64,000 nt of DNA from Pusillimonas sp. TS35 (GCF_009857885.1 NZ_WWER01000005.1:310001-374000), one strand, 5' to 3'; shown: positions 17,176-26,374, counted from the stretch's first letter. The notes: generated by a model from the sequence alone, not told the origin. Numbers and translations: made by a program.

Positions 17176-18008
17176 GGTATGAGTACGCGCTCGAGATAGC
17201 GCAGCAACAAGTCGAAAATCAGGGCGAAAAAGCCTATCACTATTATGCCCATAATTACAGTGTCGCTGGCGAGATATTGTGCCGCGTTCAGTACCATGAA
17301 ACCTAAGCCGCGCGCCGCCGCCACCATTTCGGCCGCCACCAGCGTCGTCCAACCGACCCCAATGCCAATACGCATACCCGTGAAAATCTCGGGCAAGGCT
17401 GCCTTGAGGATCACATGGAAGATGATTTGGCGGCTAGATCCGCCCATGGCATATGCCGCGTGGATCTGCTCGATGGACACCGATTTGACCCCCGCACGAG
17501 CGGCAATCGCCATCGGCGCGAAGATCGCCAGATAAATCAGGAAGACCTTCGGAAACTCCCCAATGCCAAACCAGATGATCACCAGCGGCAAATAAGCCAA
17601 GGGCGGCAGGGGACGGTAAAACTCGATCACCGGATCGCACAGGCCGCGCACGACCCGGTTCACGCCCATCAGGATGCCGATCGGCACGGCAGTGACCAGT
17701 GCCAGAAAGAATGCGCCCATGACGCGGCCCAAGCTGGCTGTGGTGTGCTCGAAAAGCGTGGAGTTCGCGACGCCGATCGTGACGGCTTCGACGAATTTTT
17801 CCCATACCGCGAATGGCGACGGTAGGAAAATCGGCTTGATCCAGCCCATGCTGGTCACGAGAAACCACAGCGCGATCAGTGCCACGGCTGTCATGAAGCT
17901 GATAAAGCCACTGTAGCCAGCGCCCGGGGCGCCATAGACTTTCCCCGGCGTGGCGGGCTTGCGGGCAAACAGGCCGCGAGCGTGCGAGGGGGTGATTTGC
18001 TTAGACAT
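17157..18008 (-). CDS. tauC: Taurine ABC transporter permease TauC
   Basis: An inner-membrane permease of 283 residues (BPD_transp_1 family) with about six membrane helices. The first is FISFMTAVALIALWFLVTSM near residue 35, and the EAA loop that contacts the ATPase is visible as AAYAMGGSSRQIIFHVILKA. The start at 18008 overlaps the tauB stop (ATGTCTAA), which is typical translational coupling; the longer frame would read through tauB. It pairs with TauB and the periplasmic TauA for taurine uptake. The sequence alone does not separate taurine from other aliphatic sulfonates; that rests on the neighbouring xsc, tauXY and tauR. Confidence 0.93.
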   Translation of the reverse strand: MSKQITPSHARGLFARKPATPGKVYGAPGAGYSGFISFMTAVALIALWFLVTSMGWIKPIFLPSPFAVWEKFVEAVTIGVANSTLFEHTTASLGRVMGAFFLALVTAVPIGILMGVNRVVRGLCDPVIEFYRPLPPLAYLPLVIIWFGIGEFPKVFLIYLAIFAPMAIAARAGVKSVSIEQIHAAYAMGGSSRQIIFHVILKAALPEIFTGMRIGIGVGWTTLVAAEMVAAARGLGFMVLNAAQYLASDTVIMGIIVIGFFALIFDLLLRYLERVLIPWKGKI

Positions 18009-18843
18009 GAAGTAGGGCCGGTTCGCCGGCTTCGCGTTCGTCGCCATAGATAATTCCCAATACTGTTTCGCGCATCTGGATGAAGTCCTTGCTGGATTTG
18101 ATCGCGCGGGCATCGCGCGATTCCAGGAAACGCTTGTTGAAGTCCAGTTCGTACATATTGGTGATGCGTCCGGGGCGAGGCGACATCACAATCAGCTTGG
18201 ACCCGAGAAACAGTGCTTCCTCCACACTGTGCGTAATAAAGAAGAACATCTTGTGGGTGTGCTGCCATACATCGAGCAGCAGTTCCTGGATGGTTTCCCG
18301 CGACAGAGCATCCAGCGCGGCCATCGGCTCATCCATCAGCAGCATGGCCGGGTTGCAGGTAAGCGCGCGGGCGATCCCCACGCGTTGCTGCATGCCGCCA
18401 GACAACTGGTAAATCATATGGCGGTGAAAATCCTGCAGACCGACCAGTTCGAGATTGCGCGCGGCAATGGTATGGCGGGTTTTCTTGTCCACACCCTGTA
18501 GTTTCAGGCCGAACTCTGTGTTGTCGATCACATTCAGCCAGGGCAGCAGGGCGTGTTTCTGGAACACGACGCCGCGGTCCGGGCCCGGCCCCACGACGGG
18601 CTGGCCTCCCAGCAGCAACTCGCCGGAAGTTGGCGACAGGAAGCCGGCCAGTACATTGAGCAGGGTGGTTTTGCCGCAGCCAGAGGCCCCAAGCGCGACG
18701 ACGAATTCGCCGGGCGGGATTTCCAGGTTGACGTTCTGCAGCGCGGTCACCGAACCCCCACCTTGCTGAGCAGGGTAAGTGACGCTTACACCTTTGATGC
18801 TCATGGCAGGCATGGACTGCCCCATGGAAGTGGGTGCTGTCAT
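18001..18843 (-). CDS. tauB: Taurine ABC transporter ATP-binding protein TauB
   Basis: A 280-residue ABC ATPase. Walker A is GASGCGKTTLL, the Q-loop lies in RGVVFQKHALLPWL, the signature is YQLSGGMQQRVGIARAL, Walker B is MLLMDEPMAALD, and the switch histidine is in FFITHSVEEALFLG. This pattern and the N-terminal SVTYPAQ match the TauB/SsuB/NrtD group that powers sulfonate and nitrate-type uptake. GGAGA lies 9 bases before the ATG. The gap after tauA is 66 bases, and the end overlaps tauC by 8 bases. Confidence 0.94.
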   Translation of the reverse strand: MTAPTSMGQSMPAMSIKGVSVTYPAQQGGGSVTALQNVNLEIPPGEFVVALGASGCGKTTLLNVLAGFLSPTSGELLLGGQPVVGPGPDRGVVFQKHALLPWLNVIDNTEFGLKLQGVDKKTRHTIAARNLELVGLQDFHRHMIYQLSGGMQQRVGIARALTCNPAMLLMDEPMAALDALSRETIQELLLDVWQHTHKMFFFITHSVEEALFLGSKLIVMSPRPGRITNMYELDFNKRFLESRDARAIKSSKDFIQMRETVLGIIYGDEREAGEPALLHV

Positions 18844-18909
18844 GATGGTGTCTCCTTGTTGATGAATCCGTCCGCCGGGAAGCCCCGGCGGCGGCTTTCT
18901 ACTTACTTA

Positions 18910-19956
18910 TTACTTCACTTCTTTGGCCGCGGCTTCGGCAAACGAGGCATTCACAAACGGCGTGTAGTCGTCCAGCGCTTTGTTGATCTGGCGCTGGTCT
19001 TTCAGGAAGTTGGCGCTGGCGGTGAACGCCTTGGCTGCGCCACCGTCTTTGCCGCCGCCCAGCCAAGTGGCGGAAGCCTGTTCTGCCGCATCGGGGAAGA
19101 TCAGCAGCTTGAGCGCGGACAGAATGTCCTCGGGCTTGCCGCCGATCATCTTGACAATACCCTTGATCTCGGGAGAGTCAGCCGTGAGGGTGGCGGCCTT
19201 CTTGTTGTAGTCGCGATAGGACTCGGCCAGAACCTTGGTGAATGCGGCCATGAACTTCGGGTTCTTGGCCGCCCATTCCTTGTCGACCACTAGGCCATCA
19301 AAGGTCGGCACGCTTTTGGCGCCGATCTCGGCCGAATCCGCGATCGTCTTGCCGGTTTTCTGGATTTCTGTCAGCGCAGGCGGCCAGACATAGGCGGCAT
19401 CAATGTCGCCGCGCTGCCAGGCGGCGACGATCTGCGGCGGCTGCATATTCAGGATCTGTACATCCTTGGCCGGGATTTTCCAGATGTCCTTCATTGCCAC
19501 CAGCAGGTGGAAGTGCGAGGTGGAGACGAACGGCACCCCCACCTTCTTGCCCACGATGTCCTGGGGTTTCTCGATGCCCGAGCCGTTGCGGGCAACCAGC
19601 GCTTCAGACTTGCCGATGTTGTCGAGGATCCAGAACAGCTGCATGTCCACGCCGCGCGTGGTGGCCGCCGTAATACCTGTGGAACCCAGCACGCCCACCG
19701 GTACGTCACGGGACGCGAAGGCGCTCGAAATGTCGCCCGCCGAGCTGAACTGGCGCCAATCGACCTTGTAGCCGGCCTCCTTGAGTGCCTTGTCGAAACT
19801 GCCGTCGGCGATACTGCTGACGAAAGGCCCGACGATTTGCTGATAACCGACGACAACTTTGGTTTGGGCCAATGCATTTGAACCGGCCAGGGCGAGTGCC
19901 CCAGCGGCCAGACCGAACATGGCAAACCTGCGTACACGGGGAATTACCGGGATCAT
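18910..19956 (-). CDS. tauA: Taurine-binding periplasmic protein TauA
   Basis: A 348-residue periplasmic binding protein. The signal peptide contains RRFAMFGLAAGALALAGS and is cut near NALA-QTKV. The mature protein shows the TauA/SsuA family run VVVGYQQIVGPF, GVLGSTGITAATTRGVDMQL, and YVWPPALTEIQKTGK. It delivers taurine to TauBC. ATG 19956 is chosen over 19968 because GGAGA sits 6 bases upstream. It is the first gene of tauABC-tauR; paired CTGG boxes lie about 95 bases upstream and are candidate TauR operators. Confidence 0.94.
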   Translation of the reverse strand: MIPVIPRVRRFAMFGLAAGALALAGSNALAQTKVVVGYQQIVGPFVSSIADGSFDKALKEAGYKVDWRQFSSAGDISSAFASRDVPVGVLGSTGITAATTRGVDMQLFWILDNIGKSEALVARNGSGIEKPQDIVGKKVGVPFVSTSHFHLLVAMKDIWKIPAKDVQILNMQPPQIVAAWQRGDIDAAYVWPPALTEIQKTGKTIADSAEIGAKSVPTFDGLVVDKEWAAKNPKFMAAFTKVLAESYRDYNKKAATLTADSPEIKGIVKMIGGKPEDILSALKLLIFPDAAEQASATWLGGGKDGGAAKAFTASANFLKDQRQINKALDDYTPFVNASFAEAAAKEVK

Positions 19957-20050
19957 GGTTGTCTCCATTCAGGTTGAAGCGGCATAAGTGTTTTTTCTGC
20001 TCGCGACGCCGCCCATGGAAAGGATAGTGAACATTGATCCCGTTTGCGAC

Positions 20051-20082
20051 TAGGTCCAGAAGATTTAATTCTATAGAACCAG
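20051..20082 (-). promoter_or_regulatory. Candidate TauR operator upstream of tauA: CTGG direct repeats 23 bp apart
   Basis: On the tauA coding strand, CTGGTTCTA (complement of 20074-20082) and CTGGACCTA (complement of 20051-20059) are direct repeats with a 23-base period. The same layout lies upstream of tauX. The second box resembles the CTGGACYTAA element I recall being described for TauR in Rhodobacter capsulatus. Confidence 0.58.
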
Positions 20083-20122
20083 TTTTTCGCCTTTGGACTG
20101 CTTAATGTCTCAATATCTTGGG

Positions 20123-20158
20123 CTGGCGCTGTGTACGGCATGCCGTACGCAGCGCCAG
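20123..20158. terminator. 36-bp dyad between the LOG gene and tauA control region (likely terminator)
   Basis: CTGGCGCTG and GTACGGC (20123-20139) pair with GCCGTAC and CAGCGCCAG (20142-20158). The only non-Watson-Crick position is a T opposite G, and the dyad centre is AT. It starts 46 bases after the LOG gene stop and probably ends that transcript. There is no strong T run, so a protein-binding role is also possible. Confidence 0.5.
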
Positions 20159-20203
20159 CGGCCTCCGGCCTTAAGGGTAAATGCCGATGCCTTTCGGGAC
20201 GGC

Positions 20204-20884
20204 TTATTCCGGAAGTACCGGGGCCGTTTCGCGTTCGTGGGAAAATTGGGCGCAGAACATCTCTATACGCCGCATGGCCAGGTCGACATCGTCGGTAATC
20301 ATGAGCAGGTTGATGTCATTGGGCCCAATCAGCTTGTGGGTGAGCAACTGGCTGCGGATCCAGTCGATGAGGCCAGCCCAGAAGTGGGTACCGATCAGGA
20401 TAATGGGCGCCGGCGGCACCTTGCCGGTTTGTACAAGTGTCATGACTTCAAACAATTCGTCCAGGGTGCCAAAGCCACCTGGCAGCGCAATATAGGCAGC
20501 GCTGTGCATGAAGAAAGTGGCCTTGCGGGAATAGAAATACTCGAAATTGAGGCTGTGCGTCTGGTAATGATTGTTGCTGGTTTCGTGAGGCAGTTTAATA
20601 TTGAGGCCTACGCTTTTGCCGCCCGCCTCGAAGGCGCCTTTGTTGGCGGCTTCCATGATGCCGGGGCCGCCGCCGGCAATGACGGTGAACCCGGCCTTTG
20701 CCAGGCGGGTGCCTATGGTTTCACTGAGCAGGTAATAAGGAGAATCTGGGCGCAAGCGCGCACTGCCGAAAATGCTGACCCCCCAGCCGATTTCCTTTAG
20801 GGTGTCGGCCGCGGTTTGCAACTCTGACATAATCCCCGGGATCTGCTGTGAAGCGGTCAGACGGACTATTTTATTGTTTGACAT
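20204..20884 (-). CDS. LOG-family (TIGR00730) Rossmann-fold protein
   Basis: A 226-residue member of the LOG/lysine-decarboxylase-like family, whose studied members are cytokinin riboside 5'-monophosphate phosphoribohydrolases or nucleotide hydrolases. The nucleotide-binding signature GGGPGIMEAANKGAFEAG and the catalytic PGGFGTLDELFEV are intact. ATG 20884 has AAGG 8 bases upstream, and the family similarity seems to extend before the alternative ATG at 20830. The chosen start codon overlaps the divergent polA start by two bases, so each gene's upstream signals lie inside the other's coding region. Substrate unknown. Confidence 0.88.
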   Translation of the reverse strand: MSNNKIVRLTASQQIPGIMSELQTAADTLKEIGWGVSIFGSARLRPDSPYYLLSETIGTRLAKAGFTVIAGGGPGIMEAANKGAFEAGGKSVGLNIKLPHETSNNHYQTHSLNFEYFYSRKATFFMHSAAYIALPGGFGTLDELFEVMTLVQTGKVPPAPIILIGTHFWAGLIDWIRSQLLTHKLIGPNDINLLMITDDVDLAMRRIEMFCAQFSHERETAPVLPE

Positions 20885-23600
20885 GAAAAAAACCTTGTTA
20901 CTTGTAGATGGGTCCAGCTATTTATATCGCGCCTATCACGCAATGCCGGATCTTCGTAATGCCAGCGGGCAACCGACGGGCGCCCTGTATGGTGTCATTT
21001 CTATGTTACGGAGACTGATCCAGGATTACAAGGCAGACTATGCCGCCTGCGTTTTCGATGCACGCGGCAAGACATTCCGCGAGGATCTGTATCCGCTGTA
21101 CAAAGGAAACCGCCCCTCTATGCCTGAGGAACTGGCGGCGCAGATTCCCGCCATACACGAGGCGGTTTCAGCCATGGGCTGGCTCGTGCTGTCGGTGGAA
21201 GGGGTGGAGGCCGATGACATTATTGGCACCCTGGCCGTCCGAGCCACGCAACAGGGTGTGCAAACGGTGATCTCCACGGGCGACAAAGACTTGGCGCAAC
21301 TCGTCAACGAACATGTGCAGCTCGTTAATACCATGAGCGGCGAAACGCAGGATGTCGATGGGGTCATTCGCAAGTTTGGGGTGCGCCCAGCGCAAATCAT
21401 AGACTTTCTGATGCTGACTGGCGACGCGGTGGACAATGTGCCGGGCGTGGCCAAAGTAGGCCCGAAGACGGCGGCCAAATGGCTGAGCCAGTACCAAACG
21501 GTGGATGAGCTGGTTGCCCATGCCGAAGACATCAACGGTGTGGCCGGCAAAAACCTGCGCGAAGCCATCCCCAACTTTGCCATGACGCGTGAACTGCTGA
21601 CGGTAAAAACTGATTGCAGCATCCCAGATATCGGACCTGATCTGAACGCTTTGGTTCCCCGCGCCACTGACAAGGATGCTCTGGTTCGGCTTTACGAGGA
21701 ATTTGGTTTTCGCACGTGGTTGCGCGAACTCACCGGCGATCCCACGCGCATCCCCGCCCAGGATAGCCGCCAGCCGCCTGGGCAGCCGGAGGCACCCGCC
21801 GAAACCCGCTACGAAACCATTCTCGATTGGGATGCGTTCGAGCGCTGGCTGGCGAGCATTCGCACTGCCGATCTTGTGGCGCTGGACACTGAAACCACCT
21901 CGCTTGACCCTATGTGCGCCAGCCTGGTGGGCATGTCTCTGTCTGTCGAGCCAGGTGTGGCCTGCTATATACCGGTGGCTCATCGGGGGCCTGACCGAGT
22001 GGCCCAGCTACCCAAGGCTGAGGTGTTGGCACGGCTCAAGCCCTGGCTCGAAGACGCCAGCGCCCGCAAACTGCTGCACAACGCCAAGTACGATACGCAT
22101 GTATTGCTCAACGAGGGCATCGCGTTGGCCGGCGTCGCCGAAGACACCATGCTTCAGGCCTACGTGCTCGAATCGCACCGCCGCGTCAACATGGAAGAGC
22201 TGGCGCAGCGCTGGCTGGGCCGTACCGGCTTGTCTTATGAAGACTTGTGCGGCAAGGGTGCGAAGCAAATCTGCTTCGATGAAGTCGAGGTCGACAAAGC
22301 CACCCAATACGGCAGCGAAGATGCCGACTTCACCCTGCAACTGCACCATACACTGCGGCCCCGCGTGGCAGCCGACCCTGGCCTGGAGTTCATCTACAAG
22401 CTCGAAATCGACGTTTCCCGTGTGTTGGCCATTGTCGAGCACAATGGTGTGCGCATTGATGCAGGTGTGCTGGCGACGCAAAGCAGCGAGCTTGGCCGGC
22501 AGTTGATCGATTTCGAGCAAAAGGCCTATGCCCTGGCCGGCCAGCCCTTCAACCTCAACTCGCCCAAGCAATTGGGCGAGATCCTCTTCCAGCGCATGGG
22601 TTTGCCAGTGGTGCGCAAAACCGCCAGTGGCGCGCCTTCCACAGACGAGGACGTACTAAGCAAGCTGGCGCGCGACTATCCTTTGCCAGCCCTGCTGCTC
22701 GACTATCGCGGGGTGGCCAAGCTCAAGTCCACCTATACCGACAAGCTGCCGCGCATGATCAATGCCAGGACGGGGCGAGTGCACACGCGCTATGCACAGG
22801 CGGCCGTCATCACGGGCCGGCTCGCGTCCTCAGATCCTAACCTGCAGAACATACCTGTGCGCACCGGCGAAGGGCGGCGCGTGCGCACCGCCTTCATTGC
22901 CAGCGGCGGCAGCATCGTTTCGGCGGATTACTCGCAAATCGAGCTGCGCGTGATGGCGCATGTTTCCGACGACGAAAACCTGCGTGCCGCTTTCGAGCGC
23001 GGCGATGACATCCACCGTGCCACGGCGGCCGAGGTGTTTGGTGTTGCGCAGGATGACGTCACGGCGGACCAGCGCCGTGCCGCCAAGGCGATCAACTTCG
23101 GGCTCATCTATGGCATGGGCGAATTTGGCCTGGCGGCCAATCTGGGCATCACCCGCGACGCAGCTCGCTCCTACATTGATCGCTATTTTGCCCGCTATCC
23201 GGGTGTTGCGGCCTATATGGAGCAGACCAAGGCGATGGCGCGAGAGCTGGGCTATGTCGAGACCGTGTTCGGGCGCCGACTGTGGCTGCCCGACTTGCGC
23301 GGCGCCAAGGGGCCGCGTCAGGCTGCCGCCGAACGGGCAGCCATCAATGCGCCCATGCAGGGTACGGCGGCGGATCTGATTAAGATGGCCATGGTAAAGG
23401 TGCAAGATTGGCTCGAGCAGGAAAAGTTGAAAGCACTGCTGGTCATGCAGGTGCACGACGAACTTGTGCTTGACGTGCCGACCGACGAAGTCGATCGCGT
23501 GGCCCGGCAATTACCGCAGCTGATGGCTGGTGTGGCGTCGCTCAGCGTGCCGCTGGTGGCCGAAGTCGGAGTCGGACCAAACTGGGAGCAGGCGCACTGA
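20883..23600 (+). CDS. polA: DNA polymerase I
   Basis: Full-length Pol I (905 residues) for Okazaki-fragment processing and repair. The 5'-3' exonuclease domain starts at once (MKKTLLLVDGSSYLYRAYHA; VEADDIIGTLAVRA; LTGDAVDNVPGV). The 3'-5' proofreading domain keeps the acidic motif LDTETTSLD, so it should be active. The polymerase domain has motif A SADYSQIELRVMAH, motif B RRAAKAINFGLIYGMG and motif C MQVHDELVLDV. No Shine-Dalgarno sequence is visible before ATG 20883. A longer upstream frame exists but would run antisense through the LOG gene and lacks family sequence. Confidence 0.97.
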   Translation: MKKTLLLVDGSSYLYRAYHAMPDLRNASGQPTGALYGVISMLRRLIQDYKADYAACVFDARGKTFREDLYPLYKGNRPSMPEELAAQIPAIHEAVSAMGWLVLSVEGVEADDIIGTLAVRATQQGVQTVISTGDKDLAQLVNEHVQLVNTMSGETQDVDGVIRKFGVRPAQIIDFLMLTGDAVDNVPGVAKVGPKTAAKWLSQYQTVDELVAHAEDINGVAGKNLREAIPNFAMTRELLTVKTDCSIPDIGPDLNALVPRATDKDALVRLYEEFGFRTWLRELTGDPTRIPAQDSRQPPGQPEAPAETRYETILDWDAFERWLASIRTADLVALDTETTSLDPMCASLVGMSLSVEPGVACYIPVAHRGPDRVAQLPKAEVLARLKPWLEDASARKLLHNAKYDTHVLLNEGIALAGVAEDTMLQAYVLESHRRVNMEELAQRWLGRTGLSYEDLCGKGAKQICFDEVEVDKATQYGSEDADFTLQLHHTLRPRVAADPGLEFIYKLEIDVSRVLAIVEHNGVRIDAGVLATQSSELGRQLIDFEQKAYALAGQPFNLNSPKQLGEILFQRMGLPVVRKTASGAPSTDEDVLSKLARDYPLPALLLDYRGVAKLKSTYTDKLPRMINARTGRVHTRYAQAAVITGRLASSDPNLQNIPVRTGEGRRVRTAFIASGGSIVSADYSQIELRVMAHVSDDENLRAAFERGDDIHRATAAEVFGVAQDDVTADQRRAAKAINFGLIYGMGEFGLAANLGITRDAARSYIDRYFARYPGVAAYMEQTKAMARELGYVETVFGRRLWLPDLRGAKGPRQAAAERAAINAPMQGTAADLIKMAMVKVQDWLEQEKLKALLVMQVHDELVLDVPTDEVDRVARQLPQLMAGVASLSVPLVAEVGVGPNWEQAH

Positions 23601-23722
23601 GGCCCGGCGCTTGCTGCTTGCTCCCGTGCGGGGGCGAACATTACATCCGGGCGCTCCTGCAACGGCCGGTTCGTCATTGAACGGTGCGGCGCCCATCCGC
23701 AAGCGACCTAAGAGGAGGTGCA

Positions 23723-24508
23723 ATGTCTTATTCGACCATTACCGGCAGTACCGCTGCCGCGATCCACACCCCGGCTGAAGGCCTGCGTGCAGGCGTGGTG
23801 GAGATTCCCGCCAAGGATACCGCCCTGCAGGCTTACTACGCGGTCCGCGAAGGCGTGGCGCACCCACCCATTATCCTGGTGGTGCAGGAAATCTTCGGCG
23901 TGCATGAGCACATCAAAGATATTTGTCGTCGCTTTGCGCATGAGGGCTATCTGGCCGTTGCGGTCGAACTCTACCAGCGCCAGGGCGACCCCTCGGCATA
24001 CAGCGAGATGAACCGCTTGATCGAGGACATCGTTGCCCGTGTGCCTGACGAGCAAGTGCTGACCGACCTGGACGCGGCCGCGCGCTGGGCGGTGGCACAG
24101 GGTGGAGATGGCGCCCGGCTTGGGATAACGGGTTTCTGCTGGGGCGGGCGTATTGTGTGGTTGTACTGCGCCCATAACCCCGCCTGCAAGGCAGGGGTAG
24201 CGTGGTACGGGCGCCTCACGCGCGGGCATGGGCCGCTGCAGGTGCGCAACCCGCTCGATGTTGCCCGCGATCTGCTCGCGCCGGTGTTGGGATTGTATGG
24301 CGGCGAAGACACGGGAATACCCTTGGACGATGTGTGGCGCATGGAGGCCGCGCTCGAAGAAGGGGGGGCCGCATCCAAAGCCTCGCACATGAAAGTGTAT
24401 GATCGCTCGGGTCATGCTTTCTTTGCCGACTATCGCCCCAGCTATAACGCCGAAGATGCCGCTGATGCGTGGCAGAAGACGTTGGACTGGTTCGAGCGTC
24501 ATCTGTAG
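23723..24508 (+). CDS. Dienelactone hydrolase family protein
   Basis: A 261-residue alpha/beta hydrolase of the dienelactone hydrolase (carboxymethylenebutenolidase) family. The cysteine nucleophile elbow is GFCWGGRIVWLY, the partner glutamate is probably in VVQEIFGVHEHI, and the histidine is in DRSGHAFFADYRPSYN. A strong AGGAGG site 7 bases upstream fixes the start at 23723. In aromatic degradation these enzymes open dienelactone to maleylacetate, but no ortho-cleavage genes are nearby, so it may be a general esterase. It stands between polA and the Na/Pi transporter without an obvious operon. Confidence 0.88.
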   Translation: MSYSTITGSTAAAIHTPAEGLRAGVVEIPAKDTALQAYYAVREGVAHPPIILVVQEIFGVHEHIKDICRRFAHEGYLAVAVELYQRQGDPSAYSEMNRLIEDIVARVPDEQVLTDLDAAARWAVAQGGDGARLGITGFCWGGRIVWLYCAHNPACKAGVAWYGRLTRGHGPLQVRNPLDVARDLLAPVLGLYGGEDTGIPLDDVWRMEAALEEGGAASKASHMKVYDRSGHAFFADYRPSYNAEDAADAWQKTLDWFERHL

Positions 24509-24572
24509 GCGTGCCCCGCGCTACGGGTGATGCGCCCGCCGTCGCCGTTACCGCGCGCGGCCCTGGCGCGGG

Positions 24573-26243
24573 TCAGTTGTCACTGGGCTCGATGTCGCGC
24601 AGCCGGTTGGGCAGCAGCGCGTTGTGGCGTGCCAGGATGGGATAGGCCGTGGCTTCCACCATGCAGGCGTTGATGGCCTTGGTGTCGCGCAAGATGTCCA
24701 AGTAGAACGAACCCTGGTCGACGTCGTCCAGCCGGCCGGCCTTGATGGTGCGCAGGTGTTGCTCCACCGCCTGCGCCTCAAGTTCGCGAAAACTCCCTTT
24801 CTCGAATGCAAGAACCCGGGCGCTGCGCAGGTCTTCGGTCATGAACAGCGCGGCGGCCTGGCGCTGGTTGCGGATCAGGCGGTCTATTGTCTCGGCAAGC
24901 TGCTCCTGCTGCCAGGGCTTCAGCGACCAGCCCTTTTTGCGCAGCGTCGCGATGTGCGTCATCAGGCCGTTGGCGGCAATATTGGCGGCATGGGTCATGT
25001 TCGACGAAAACGCGACGATATCATCCAGCCGCTGGTGTTCGGTCTTGTTCAGTGATTCCTGATCCAAGGTGGCCAAATAGGCGGCAATATGGCTGTCCAG
25101 CTGGTTGATTGCGTTGGCCAGATAGCGGGCCTGGATATGCAGCGGGTGGCCGTCGCGTGTGAACGCCGTACGGGTGATCGACAGCATATTCTGAACCATG
25201 TCGCTGATGCGCAGCGCTTCGCGGGCGGCATTGCCCAGCGCGATGCCCGGTACCTCGTGGGCGGACGCATCCAGGTAGCGCGGCTGAGACGGATCGTTCG
25301 GATCGGTGCGGCGCGGCAGCAGCCGGCGCAGCAGGCGGGCATAGGGCGTCAGCAGCGGCAAGAAGATCAGCGCCACGGCAATATTGAAAAAGGTATGGAA
25401 GTTGGCGACACCTCGTGCGGGATCGCTTGTGAACCATTGCATGACCGCGGGCAGCCAGGGGAGCGTGATCAGGGCGATCACGCAGCCTGCGACGCGGGTG
25501 CCCAGGTTGCCGATCGGCAGCCGGCGTGTGGCTGGGTCGTTGCCGCCGGCGGTTTCCAGCAAAGGGTTGACGGCTGTGCCGAGGTTTGCGCCCAGCACTA
25601 AGGCAATTGCCAGTGAAGCGCCGATCAAGCCCTGGTGCGCCAGTGACATGATCAGCACGACAACAGCGACGCTGGAGTGCGACGCCCAGGCGAGCACCGC
25701 CGCCAGCGCCATCGCTGCCACGGGCTGGTCTGATAGGGCTTCGATCAGCAGCCTGAGCAGTTGTGCATGCTCGACGGGTTTGAATAGCAGCGTCAGTTCG
25801 TGCAGAGAAAGCAGTAGTAGGCCCAGGCCAATAAACACGCGGCCAAGGTCGCGCCGTCGCCCCGGCGGATTGCGCCGAAACAGCCAGACACCAAGCAGAA
25901 TGAGGGGGGGCGCCAACGCGGTGAGCTTGAATGACAGCAGTTGCACAATGATAGTCGTGCCTACGTTGGCGCCCAGCATAGCCGCCAGGCCAGGGCCCAG
26001 CGCAAGCAGCCCGCCCGCTGCAAAGCTGCTGATCATCAGCCCCGTGGCAGTGCTGCTCTGCACCGCTGCGGTAATGCCCATGCCGGTAAAGAATGCTTTG
26101 GCGCGCGTGCCCAGCGCGCGACCCATCCAGACATGCAGCGCGGCGCCGAATGCCCGTTGCACGCCGGTCTGGACCATGTGCACGCCCCACAGCAACAGGG
26201 CAATGTAGCCTCCGAAGTTAAGCAGGGCAAAGATTTCTCTCAT
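24573..26243 (-). CDS. Na/Pi cotransporter family protein with C-terminal PhoU-like domain
   Basis: A 556-residue inner-membrane protein of the NptA/YjbB type. The N-terminal ~330 residues are hydrophobic and hold two inverted Na/Pi repeats with the family QSS motif (AVQSSTATGLMISSFAAGG) and its second copy around WASHSSVAVVVLIMSLA. The C-terminal ~200 residues are soluble, helical and PhoU-like. Such proteins export or import phosphate with sodium. ATG 26243 gives the usual N terminus MREIFALLNFGGYIALLLWG. It lies downstream of htpX on the same strand, but a hairpin separates them. Confidence 0.9.
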   Translation of the reverse strand: MREIFALLNFGGYIALLLWGVHMVQTGVQRAFGAALHVWMGRALGTRAKAFFTGMGITAAVQSSTATGLMISSFAAGGLLALGPGLAAMLGANVGTTIIVQLLSFKLTALAPPLILLGVWLFRRNPPGRRRDLGRVFIGLGLLLLSLHELTLLFKPVEHAQLLRLLIEALSDQPVAAMALAAVLAWASHSSVAVVVLIMSLAHQGLIGASLAIALVLGANLGTAVNPLLETAGGNDPATRRLPIGNLGTRVAGCVIALITLPWLPAVMQWFTSDPARGVANFHTFFNIAVALIFLPLLTPYARLLRRLLPRRTDPNDPSQPRYLDASAHEVPGIALGNAAREALRISDMVQNMLSITRTAFTRDGHPLHIQARYLANAINQLDSHIAAYLATLDQESLNKTEHQRLDDIVAFSSNMTHAANIAANGLMTHIATLRKKGWSLKPWQQEQLAETIDRLIRNQRQAAALFMTEDLRSARVLAFEKGSFRELEAQAVEQHLRTIKAGRLDDVDQGSFYLDILRDTKAINACMVEATAYPILARHNALLPNRLRDIEPSDN

Positions 26244-26299
26244 GAACGGATCATACCTCGCTGATAGCTGTGGGCCCTGCGGGCCCGCAGGCAATAAAG

Positions 26300-26324
26300 A
26301 GGCCCGGCATTGTGCGCCGGGCCT
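26300..26324 (-). terminator. Terminator-like hairpin after htpX
   Basis: AGGCCCGGC (26300-26308) and GCCGGGCCT (26316-26324) form a perfect 9-bp stem. On the htpX strand it is followed by CTTTATTG, a modest T-rich tail. It lies between htpX and the Na/Pi gene. Confidence 0.7.
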
Positions 26325-26374
26325 GCGAGAAGGGCGGGGGGAGGCCGGGTGGCGAGCCCGTCGCTTCTTCCGCC

